Assembly: GCA_014905825.1 (NCBI GenBank)
Contig: JACGCN010000133.1
Coordinates: 1 to 25,540, forward strand
Direction of reading: 5' to 3'
Origin: Lyophyllum atratum
Lineage: Eukaryota; Basidiomycota; Agaricomycetes; Agaricales; Lyophyllaceae
DNA length: 25,540 nucleotides
Part shown: positions 1 through 9,716 of the stretch, piece after piece
How positions within the stretch are numbered: position 1 is the first letter of the stretch
Layout: each line of letters starts with the position of its first letter
Translations under genes and position numbers: made by a program
Notes under the pieces: model-generated
Databases searched by the model: none
The model's input: only the letters and a program-made list of their open reading frames with translations
Told to the model about the DNA's origin: nothing

Positions 1-147
1 TAGTAAATCCCACGTGGCGCCATTGACCCGCGTCAGCAAGTCTGAAAACCTTTCGACCAACTTCCGCTTTCGTGACGAGCCGGTTGAGTGCTGCAGTGTT
101 TCTTGAAGCTGGCGAGCGATTTTGTACTATACAATACAGTGCATAAC

Positions 148-494
148 ATGTTTGGAACGGTACGTTTTGTTACCTCACCCTCAGCTTCAACCCGCTTACT
201 TTCTTGCAGATTTCTTCTCTCTGGTCTTCCCCGGAACCTGAGAAACCCTTCGATCCGACCAACCCAAAAATGAATCCTTTAAACCCCAAAGGACTAAAAC
301 CGTGCGCTTTGTGCCCAGGAATGACCGTGATCTCGGCTCACATTCCATATGTCCAGATGCTGTGCTTGCCCTCAAACGAAGTCTGCCCGGGATGACTGCT
401 TCCTGAAATTCGATCCTTCAGAAGCCGACGAGAAATGCAAAGACGTTGTCCGAGCCATTTAGCTTGCATGCGTGGACTCGGGTTCAAGATCTGA
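148..494 (+). CDS. COX17: Cytochrome c oxidase copper chaperone Cox17 (three exons, one apparent base missing)
   Basis: Cox17 carries Cu(I) in the mitochondrial intermembrane space to Sco1/Cox11 for cytochrome c oxidase assembly. Exons are 148-159, 210-301 and 357-494, joined across introns of 50 and 55 nt with GT-AG ends. The spliced protein is about 80 aa. It starts MFGTISSLWSS, has the KPCCACP copper motif (the Cys pair is created by joining exons 2 and 3), then ARDDCF, EKCKDVV and the typical end ACMRGLGFKI. The last two Cys are spaced x9; the preceding pair is x12, wider than the x9-x10 I know from yeast. One C appears to be missing in the GCC-ATT stretch near 455; without it the frame hits TAG before the ACMRGLG tail. 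The start is the first ATG in frame with the conserved part. Family assignment is firm; the only doubt is whether the missing base is real. Confidence 0.9.
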
Positions 495-1462
495 GCCGCC
501 CTTGGACATTGGAAGATGATGACTTATTAATATGTATGGATCGCTCCCTGTATATCCTCAACTCAGTCACCTTTATATTTTAAAACAGTACCACTATAAT
601 ACCACTGTTACATCTCCCGCGTTCGCCTTTAGATACCGTGGACACTCCGTACTCAGCAGACCCAGACGCACCCATTCAATCCCCATCGACTATGGCTGGC
701 ACCCTCGTTCTTTCAGCTGATCTCTTCAGAGACCATGCGCACACTCCACTCCTGCTGATGCTGCGACTCTGAGGCGCGCTCGCCATACCTGGTACGCGCC
801 ATCATCCCCACCATGTGTGCCTGGCTACGTTCTTTTGGTCGGGTGTCTATGGTCTTGTAATCGGCTGTCAATAAAAGCCGAAAAGTCAACCTACGACGTC
901 TCAGGCGCTCTCCGTAAAGTCTCCCCACGTATGCCAAGGATGTACTCAGCTTATCTTTTTGCGAGCTCAGCGGTGGAGTCTCACCCGTGATACAAATGGA
1001 CGGGTCCAGATCTCCGAGGAAGCTGCACAAAGGAGCAACCTGGAGCAACACTTCCGGTTGACACGGTTTCGACTCAAGACATGAAGTGAGGACAATGCAA
1101 TGGAGCAATTTGTGATGCGGTGGGTTGTTTTTAGCCACTTGACATCCCGATGGGGATGTGTTTCTGGATGGTAGAGATTTCAGGCACGTGCCTGCTCGCG
1201 AATCGAACTTTTGGTTGAGGTTTTTTGGCCGTTTGCTGGCGGGTTAGACAGCACCCTTCTTCTCCTATCGCACCATATTTTCAGAAGCTCCGAGCGTGTG
1301 GCGCGTCATGATAGGAGATTGCGGAGATTTTAATCCCCCTGCCAAATTGATTCCAGTGGAGAACGTTTTCGCTTTTTGCATCTCGTCCGCGAAGGGAGGC
1401 CCCCTTTTAGCTTTAAAGACACGCTTTCGTAAATTGCGCTGCCCAGTTAGCGCATCTTCACC
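495..1462. other. Intergenic region between COX17 and the P-type ATPase
   Basis: This 968-base stretch should hold the COX17 3' UTR and the ATPase promoter and 5' UTR. I see no open frame with recognisable protein features, no tRNA and no repeat. The longest minus-strand frame (713-1138) lacks an ATG and looks like chance. Confidence 0.5.
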
Positions 1463-4400
1463 ATGGACGACTCCCCCCTTAAGGACACGCCGCCCTCTGA
1501 TCAGGCTTCTCCTAACGAGGAGGCACGGCCACTCGCGGAGTCGCCTTTCCCAACGAGATTACAGTTCACGATGAAAAGCCTCACCACGTATTGCGTCCCA
1601 AAGGAGTGGAAATGACCCGATCGATGACCCAGGAAGACAGAGAACTTGCGGCTGCTGGATACGAACATCTCGAAGCGCACAGAATCAAAGTCGGGAAACC
1701 TTCCGACGCTGCTAACGTCGATATTCAGGAGCACCTACTCCCTTTCACCCAACTTGAGGAAACTCTCAAGACTTCTATCGACCTTAAGGACGCCGCATCG
1801 TCCTTTGGACTTACCACCGCAGAAGCCCAGCTTCGGCTTCAGCGCGATGGTCGAAACATCTTGACACCACCTACCAAGAAATCTGCGTTGAGGAAGGTTA
1901 GAGCCATTTTTAGATTGCGTATATATGCTGCTTACAAGGAACGGGATTTGCAGTTCCTAGATCGCTTACTGACGATGTTCAACATCCTTCTCATGATCGC
2001 CGGTTGTCCTAGAATACGTGCTTCTGGCATAGATTTCAAGGTACACTTTAATAGTCAATCCGAAGACGCTTTTTAATAACAAGACTCCAATCAAGAACAA
2101 CTTCCCGAACACATATCTTGGGGGAATCTTGATCCTGGTCGCTTTCATCAATGCTTCTATCGACTTTTACCAGATTCAGAAGTCGGAGGCCATTCTTGCG
2201 TCGTCCTAGCCATGATCCCCCCGGCCTGTCGTGTGGTTCGCGATGGAACGATTATAACTATTGCCGCGGCAGATCTCGTGAAAGGGGACGGTAGTGCTTC
2301 TGGTGAGTGGCTGCCGCGTTCTGAATGTACATTTTAACCCAAACCTCTCGCGAAATTAGCGCACTGGAGACAAGACACCAGCAAGACCTTCTCCTCTTCT
2401 CGGCAGCGGATCCTCAAAGTCGATAATAGCAGCCTCACTGGAGAGTCGGAGCCGCAGGAGCGCTTCCCCCTCCCGAATGGCTCCAAAATCTCGTCCTCCA
2501 GATGCTGAGAATCTAGTCAGAATTCCAGGTTACCTATCCTTCCCCATTCATCTCATGAATTCATTCTGTCAGGTCTTCAACTCTACCTTGGTAGTTAACG
2601 GCGAAGCATGGGGTAGTAAGTCTCTCCATCTGCTCGTCACCATTAGCCAGGCATTGACCTCTATTCTCCAGTTGTCGTACGCACTGGAGACCACACATTC
2701 ATTGGTCAGTTCAGACAACAATCATTAATGTGACGATTCAGTCTCACATCACCTCCACAGGTCAGATTGCCAGCTTAACTGGTGGCGAAAGTGGTAATGA
2801 AAGTCCTCTTGCCGTCGAAATGTATGTCGTCCCATCTCGACCAGGTAACCACAGCTCATCACTAAACCCGCAGCGGTCATTTCGTCATGATTGTATCTTG
2901 TATCGCTGTTGTCTTTGCCATCGTCTTTTTTGCTGTGGGAATAACCACGGTGTACAGAGGCCAAGCAGCACGTACAGTGACGTTCGCGGTTTCGATCCTT
3001 GTAGCCTTCGTGCCCGAAGGCTTGCCGTCTGTTGTCACCCTTCTCCTTTCTATTGCAGCAAAAAGGATGGCGAAGCAGAATGTACTAGTCAAAGATCTGC
3101 AGGGCGTCGAGACTCTCGGTCGGTCTCTCTGTCTGCCCATCTCTATGCTTCTTTGCTAATTAACTATATGACAGGTTCGGTAAATACACTTTATCCATCT
3201 GCCGAACGACGTACTCAACTCTTTGTAGCTGACTCTCCTGGCGACGGACAAGACTGGAACTCTCACAAGAAATCAAATGACCGTAAGTGTCCCTATCTGC
3301 TCTTTCAATCGTTAAATGACGACAAGCTTGGCAGGTCACCAATTTATGGAGTGGCGAAAAGATGTATACAGCCTTCCAGGTGCGTCGTCTTTTCCCCCTC
3401 CTGCCTCAAATTTCCAATCCAGTCAATTAGTCGAACAATGACGAGGATGGTACGGCCCAATTTTCCATTGAGGCTTCGGGAATGAAGGAGATGGTGGATA
3501 TCGCTGCGCTTAACTCTCGCATAAAATTCGATAAGACGGACGTCCCATTTGATCAAAGGACTATTCTCGGCGACGCCACCGAGACAGGGTTGACTCGCTT
3601 TGCAGGCCGCTCGCTGAAGTTAGACTATGACACGCATGTCAAGAACTGTCCCAAAGTTTTCGAAGGTATGAGTTCTACCTTTACGACGAGGTTTCTTTAC
3701 TAATGCAACACAGTGCCCTTCAATTCATCCAACAAGTGGGCGTTGGTCATAGTGAGTGCTCTTCCATCGATTTTCTCTTGTCGCAGTTGTTTTAAGTTCG
3801 GTTTCAGCTCAACAAACCCCATGCCTCCGGGACTTTGACATCATACATCAAAGGTGCTCCTGAGCGCGTTCTGGCCAAATGTTCAACATACCTCAAAGAT
3901 GGTGTCCCTCAGCCCATCACTGACGAGTTCAAGGCTTCCTATGACGCTGCTTACGATGTAACTTTAATCTTTTTTTGGTCGTGACTTATCACTCACGCGA
4001 AGTATAGTACATGGCATCGAGAGGGCACCGCGTCATCGCATGTGCACAGCATCTACTCCCTGAGGCCACTTACCCCCCAGAATATGCTTTCTCCAAGAAT
4101 GACGGCAACTACCCCAGCTCAGATTACTGCTTTGTAGGCTTGGTATCTCTTGAGGACCCGCCGAAACATGGTGTACGCGAAGCGATTGGTAAACTTCGGC
4201 TTGCGGGAATCAAGGTCATGATGGTGACAGGTAAGTCTTCATACCCCTGCGCGAGTGATGGGCATTTGGGATTCACATACGTCTAGGTGACCACCCAAAA
4301 ACGGCCGAAGCCATTGCGCGCAAGATTAATCTGATCTTGGGCGACACCCGGCAGACGCTCAGCGAGAAGACGGGCCGGCCGATAGAAGAAGTATACGAAG

Positions 4401-6561
4401 ACGAAGTCAGCGCCGTTGTGGTACACGGAGACGACATTGATAACTTGGAGGGCTGGCAATGGGATCAAAGTAAGGACTCCATAACCGCTTTAGTGTGCCT
4501 TTCATGCTGAACCTTTGCGATAGTTTTCAGCAAGCCAGAAATTGTATTTGCCAGGACATCGCCCAAGCATAAACTTGAAATCGGTATTTCATTGTTTATT
4601 TCTTGCCCATCCTGTTCCTCAACGGTCCTTGCAGTGAAACGAGCACAAGCATTAGGGCACATTGTCGGAGTGTAAGTTGGAACAGATTTTCATCTTGAAC
4701 CGCTCACTCATCACTTAAATAACCCAAACAGCACAGGAGACGGCGTTAACGACGCACCTGCATTAAAAAAGGTAAGTTCGTGTTCTCAAGTATCACACAT
4801 CTCCTCACCTAAATCGTGACAGGCTGATCTTGGAATTGCTATGAATATATCTGGCTCGGATGTTTCCAAGGAAGCCGCGAACATGATCCTCCTCGGTAAG
4901 AGTATTGTCAAAAATTCCCTTCGTATTACTAACAGCGAATTCTCAGATGATAATTTCGCATCAACAGTTAGTGAGTCTAATAACCCCAATTACGTTCGGA
5001 GACCGTGCGACTAACGTACGAGCTTAGATGGAGTCGCGGAAGGGCGACTTATATTTGTGAATCTAAAGAGGTCTATCCAGTATGATCTTCCCAGAATCTT
5101 CATGTCTGCCTCATATCTGAATCCCTGTTTTCCAGATACACCTTGACCCACAGTACGCCGGAAGTTATTCCCCAACTACTCTGTACGCCGTAGTGTCGCA
5201 CCCTGATGTTCCATGATTTTGACTTTCTTGCAGATGTCGTTTTGCCTATCCCCCTCCCTTTGTCCGCTATCCTCATCCTCGTGATCGGTTCGTCCCTCTC
5301 AGAGTCTCATGCAGTTGTGCCTTCGCTCACTTCCTTCACAGATCTCGGTTTTGAGCTCTGTGCCGCTGTGAGAAAATTGCAAAAAATCTTTTCTGAACCA
5401 TGTCTTATGGCTAGAATTAGCTTACCTTTGCGTGGGATAGGCCAGAAACAGAAGATGGTCTGATGAGAATGAATCCCCGCAAGCCAGGTACGAGTGCCTC
5501 TCCTCCATTAAGTATCTTTCTTCGACCTAACCACCCACCAGTCAACGAAAACTCGATCAGGTCCCTGAAAAAACGTGCATTGCGCCGTTCACGGACCCTT
5601 GGCACAACCACTCTCGACTCAGAAAACCGTGGTATGCAATCCATGCGCCGCAGCCGCCTTGCTGTGGTAGTGAAGAAGCTTCGGGCTCCTTTCACCCGCG
5701 TGTTCTGGGAAGATCTGATGGAACACTCTGATAGCGAGAGTCTGGTCGACATGAAGCTACTTAGCTACGCATACTTGGAGGCTGGCATGATCGAAACGAT
5801 CGGAGCGTCAGTATACTTTCTCGCCATCTACCGATCCTTACTGAATGGTTCCTCAGGCTACTTGCATACTTTGTGGTGTTCTTCAAAAACGGATTCACGC
5901 CACACGAGCTTCGCATCACTCAGAAGGCAGGGAGTGCGTGAACCCATCATCTCAGTCCATCTACCTTTCTATAACCTAACCTACTTGAACATTGCAGTCT
6001 ACTACACCTCTTCGAGCCCAGATTTTGTCAACAGTCGAGGGCAAGTTATCACAGCCTCAAAACAAATCGACGCGCTCGCACAAGCACAGTCTATTTTCTA
6101 TCTCTCCATTTTCATAACCCAGTGCTTCAACGTGCGTATTACACTCTAGGGAGAAAGCAGCAACTCATTCTGTTCATCAGGTCTTCGCCGTAAAAGCTAA
6201 ACTCTCCTTCCCCTTTGGTCGACGCGTCATCAGCAACAAGTGGAATTTCGTGGGTATACTAGCTGGTGCATGTCTCGGGATGTTCATCATCTACACGCCC
6301 CCACTTCACGTCGTCTTCGGCGGGTCCTTCCGCCTATCGCCCCTATATTGGCTCATTCCCGTGGCATTTGGTGTCCTACTACTCATATGGGCGTCTCTAC
6401 GCGTGCTGTTGCTCCGGAAGTCGATGGAACGTTCAAAAGTCAAGGAGATTAAAGGCCTGATGATGTGTGAGTTTTACAAATTGTTTATCGATCTTGAGAA
6501 GGTTACTGACTTCGATCCAGTCCCGACCATGAGGACGATGAGCATGAGGTCGCGTCATTGA
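1463..6561 (+). CDS. P-type ATPase, type II, fungal Na,K-ATPase alpha-like cation pump (31 exons, several frameshifts)
   Basis: This is an ATP-driven cation pump with about ten membrane segments, probably in the plasma membrane. Conserved motifs appear in order: TGES actuator loop (2437-2448), PEGLP in M4 (about 3016-3030), phosphorylation motif DKTGTLT (Asp at 3247-3249), KGAPE in the nucleotide-binding domain (about 3850), TGDGVNDAP hinge (about 4732-4759) and YTLTHSTPEVIP in M5. The protein is about 1,164 aa and ends MSMRSRH. I place 30 introns of 43-64 nt: for example 1897-1953, 2041-2083, 3119-3174, 3180-3228, 5934-5997 and 6467-6520. Exon 3175-3179 is only 5 nt. Single-base indels are needed near 1553 (missing), 2005 (extra), 2026 (missing), 2204 (missing), 2291, 2384, 2413, 2491 and about 5864 (extra). 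The long stretch 2500-5800 reads cleanly. The start ATG sits in CACCATGG. Compared with animal Na,K-ATPase, the M4, M5 and first M6 acidic residues are kept; the second M6 Asp is Glu. The transported ion is not determined. Confidence 0.93.
3175..3179 (+). other. Five-nucleotide microexon of the ATPase gene
   Basis: Between introns 3119-3174 (GTCGGT...GACAG) and 3180-3228 (GTAAAT...TGTAG) only GTTCG is left as exon. Joining CTCG + GTTCG + CTGACTCTC keeps the frame and gives ETLGSLTLLATDKTGT, which matches the family sequence before the phosphorylation Asp. Skipping the 5 nt would break the frame just before the catalytic motif. Confidence 0.8.
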
Positions 6562-6660
6562 TAGATGGAGCGGAGGATAATGAAAGCAGAAAATGACACC
6601 CCACGACCAGTCAATGCATACTCGTATAATGATGTATATATGTCGGAAATTATGACCATC

Positions 6661-7482
6661 CTAAAGACGATAGATCCAAGAAGACCTGAATACGGCTTCG
6701 AATCGCCTTGCTGTAGATGAAAATATCATGAGTGGCTCTTTCGATATGAAGTAAAGTCCTGTCAGGACTGGTAGGACAAGGCCAAGCACCACTTTCGCGC
6801 GTCTTTTGAACCGTGCTTCGACCGGGCCACCCACATCCGCACTTCTGACAGCGCCGTCCCTGAAGTACGTATTCCAAATCACAGCTGTCCCATCGGCCAG
6901 ATGGAGACCTACAGAGCAAACGAGACCAGCATAAAGGAACCAGCTGGTCAGGGGCCATTTCTGGAGTCCTAACTTCACAAATTCGTAGTCAAGTTCAGAA
7001 GGACCAACACCCGAGATTGGTGAGGTGATCGTAGTCGGGTGAACGCGGTGCGTCATGAAGTGGATGGGGAGGAAGAAGAGAAATGCGGAATAACCTGTCC
7101 AACTCAGGAGGGTCGAGAGCGGGCGTGGAGGTGATTTTCGAGGGGATATGAGCCGTTTGGCGATCCCCGCGATGGCGTGGGCAGCTAGAGGTCCTAGGAC
7201 AAGGTATTTTTCACCAAAATCGGTCTGGTAGTACTCTCTCCCAAGCAGCTGGAGACTCGGTCAAATGGGGCTGCTCTTGCAAATAATTAGACATACCATT
7301 GTCTGTGATGACAAGGAAGCACCTCCAAGATTCGCCATTGCTGGTGCAGTGAGATGGATAAGGATGAAGGTCGTGATAAACGGCGTTGCTCCATGTGAGA
7401 GCTTGGTTAAACACGCCAAGACGTTCTGGCGAAGGGTGTGTCCCTTTCCGGAATCCTCGCGGGGATTTGGGGATGTAGGCAT
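6661..7482 (-). CDS. MCP1: MCP1-like mitochondrial membrane protein (DUF1691 family)
   Basis: Mcp1 is a mitochondrial outer-membrane protein which in yeast suppresses ERMES loss and recruits the lipid-transfer protein Vps13. Exons (minus) are 7297-7482 and 6661-7248, with a 48-nt intron; the product is 257 aa and needs no correction. The N-terminal part contains FILIHLTAPAMANLGG followed by LLGREYYQ, then a hydrophobic segment around FLFFLPIHFMTHRVHP, then VGPSELDYEFVK, WFLYAGLVCSVGLHLADG and VVLGLVLPVLTGLYFIS. This is the repeated hydrophobic pattern of the DUF1691/MCP1 membrane domain, with about five membrane segments. The start is the first ATG in frame. The short N-terminus has a PNP triplet which might serve as a Vps13-binding PxP motif; that is only a suggestion. 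Stop codons of this gene and the ATPase face each other across 99 bases. Confidence 0.85.
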
Positions 7483-8008
7483 ATTTCGACGATCAGGAGT
7501 TCTAGACACACGTCGTGCGCGTCAAAGTTCGCGTGCCACTGGAGCTGTCGCGTGATATGAGACCCGCTGAGTCGCGGGTGATGGGCAAGCAAGAGAAGTT
7601 GTTTATCAGTCGTTGACACCAGCACCGCCACTCGCGGACTCGACAAGTAGATTGAACTTCAACTTGGCCCACCGCCGAATTCATCATGCGCATCGACTAT
7701 CCGCTATCCTCGAGCCTCCCAGAATCCGACTTGCCTGGATCTCCTTCATCTTGTAGAAAACTTCCTAGATAGTTAAGAGACTGCATACCAACGGAAAGCA
7801 ATGGAATCCCACGATCGAATCATCAGTCATGCCGATAAATCCTCCTTAGCTGCTTGTGCACTCCTATGCCGGAGCTGGATACCTGCTCCTAGGTTCGTTT
7901 GGTTTGAGTTCAACCTCAAAACAGCATCGAAACAAGATATAGCCTTCATCGGTATCCCTTACTTATCTACCAGATAAACCCCCAAGGCCGCTACCACCTA
8001 AGAGACGA
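7483..8008. other. Intergenic region between MCP1 and F-box gene 1, containing an F-box relic
   Basis: This stretch separates two divergent genes and should hold both promoters. Apart from the relic at 7801-7950 (listed separately) I see no gene, RNA or repeat. Confidence 0.4.
7801..7950 (+). pseudogene. Fragment of an F-box domain (relic paralogue)
   Basis: About 50 codons in one frame read MESHDRIISHADKSS, then LAACALLCRSWIPAPRF and further residues up to about 7950. This lines up with the F-box of the next gene (ELHDRVIDHLHADPSALAV...CRAW) and of the gene at 18855-20220, with about three residues lost between the His and the Ala-Asp. There is no leucine-rich body behind it; downstream the frame runs into stops before the intact F-box gene starts at 8009. 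The likeliest reading is the remains of a tandem duplicate. It could alternatively be an upstream exon, but it does not splice into 8009 in an obvious way. Confidence 0.6.
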
Positions 8009-9330
8009 ATGTCATCCCCAGCAGGCCTAGTATCGCAGGAGCCGCATCTGATGCAGGCGTCTTCAACTTCATCCCTTCCTCCTACTCTGGTCGATCGTAT
8101 CCCAGGCGAACTCCACGATCGTGTTATCGACCACCTTCACGCAGATCCATCAGCTCTAGCAGTATGTAGCACTGTCTGCCGTGCTTGGCTACGTGCAAGC
8201 CGGCATCACCTCCTCTCAACTCTCGAGATCCGCCGACAGAATGCAGCTGCGGTGCACAGCCTTCTCAACGCACCATATTCCGCCTTGGGCGGGTCTGTCC
8301 GTCGCCTCGCGCTGCGCGCCGGCAACGTCGTGCGGCCAGATCGTTTCATCGGTGATCCCCTCCCCGCAGTTGAATCTCTACTGCTATCGGCGTCGTACCT
8401 GGTTCTTGTCAAGGATTTGCTCTCATGGACGCGATGCTATACCCACCAACTCCTTGAGCTCGCATTATATTCCATAAAGCTTGATTCATTGGCGGAGTTC
8501 TTGTTAGGGTTGCATGAGTTCAAAGTTCTACGGCACCTCAGCTTGGCTAATGGCGTAATTTGGGCCGACCCAAGTCTCCCGATTGTGGAAGACGACGAAG
8601 AGTTGGGTGAAGCGCTGCTTCCCTCGTTACGTTCGTTGATTCTCGGTGGGCAAAGTGTCGACCTCATTTGGTGGCTCCTTGCGCATGATGTACTGTCCAT
8701 TGCCCGCCTAGACCTGAGGCTACCCAACAGTCGGCGCGTCACGTTTGATTTCCCGCAGCCGTCCCTCGATCTTGGTCAGGTCTATCGCGCGTTTGGTCCG
8801 AACCTGCGCGAACTCGATTTGTATGAGGACCAACAGAGTGCGTAGCCTTCCCTGTCCTGCGCCCCTGATTATCGTTGAAGTGCGTGTCCCTTCTACTATT
8901 AGACACTATAGACCTGTCAGAGAACGTCAACCTCCGCGCGCTGTGGTTCCACGACATTGTTTTCTCTATTGGGGGATGGGTGAATGACCTCCTGGCACGG
9001 GTCACCTCGCCACACGTCGATACAATCACTCTACACGTTTACAGCGATGATCATGGAGAAATCGTCTCCCTCGACACCTTCGACTGGCGTGCTTTCACAC
9101 GGCTTCTAAGTAACGCACCATTCAGTGCTCAGCTCAAAACAATCCGAATACTCTGGCTCGGATATTACGAAGACATGGTGTTGACCGCCGAGATCTACAA
9201 GAAGCTCGATGAACATGTTCCAAAAACCGTGAAGTGTGTCGTTGCAGATTTAATCTCCTCAGGTGAACGAACATTCGGTGCGACAACTCACGGCCGCTTG
9301 TTTGATAGACACCACAACATATATATTTGA
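8009..9330 (+). CDS. F-box protein with leucine-rich body, paralogue 1
   Basis: F-box proteins are substrate adaptors of SCF (Skp1-cullin-F-box) ubiquitin ligases; Agaricomycetes carry large families of this type. Exons are 8009-8837 and 8903-9330, with a 65-nt intron (phase 1), giving 418 aa with no frame correction. The F-box is at about residues 30-70: RIPGELHDRVIDHLH, AVCSTVCRAWLRASR. The rest has irregular leucine-rich segments such as LRSLILGGQSVDL, LARLDLRLP-like and LRELDLYED, then after the intron LRALWFHDIVFS and ITSPHV-like TSPHVDTITLHVY. The same order and the same intron site occur in the minus-strand gene at 18855-20220. The start is the first ATG of the open frame; a later Met about 15 residues in is possible. 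The substrate is unknown. Confidence 0.85.
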
Positions 9331-9716
9331 TTGTAGGATATTTTGTAAGACTTGCCATGGAGTCACAATACATTCTAGATTCCATGAAAATATCGTCTAG
9401 TCATTCGCCGAGAATATTGCAATATAGAATATAGACGAGGCAGACGCATCAGGAAGTGATCCTACTACACGAAGCGATCTTCGTTCCCTAGCGACAAGTG
9501 AACTGCTCTCGCTACCGGTCCGGTATTGACACTGCTGCACAAGCCTTCACACTTGGTACTGACCACAATAGGCTGACATGGGCGCGTCGATCGGCGTGAA
9601 AAACCTGGTTGGATGCATAGACTGAGATAGATATAGATATACATGGTACTATGAAGGACTTGGGGGAACGGTGAAAGAGATCGAGATCCGACCTTCATAC
9701 GGTATCGTAAAGATGT
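9331..9716. other. 3' intergenic region between convergent genes
   Basis: These 386 bases lie between the stop codons of F-box gene 1 (+) and the F-box/propeller gene (-). There is a short GATA/ATA-rich run around 9626-9644. I see no gene. Confidence 0.5.

Noticed and set aside
713..1138. 141-codon open frame on the minus strand upstream of the ATPase
   Set aside because: It begins with GTG, has no recognisable motif, and lies where the ATPase promoter is expected.
1463..6561. Reading the ATPase as a decayed pseudogene
   Set aside because: Thirty intron borders and every catalytic motif are intact and the indels sit in one patch; error is more likely, though not proven.
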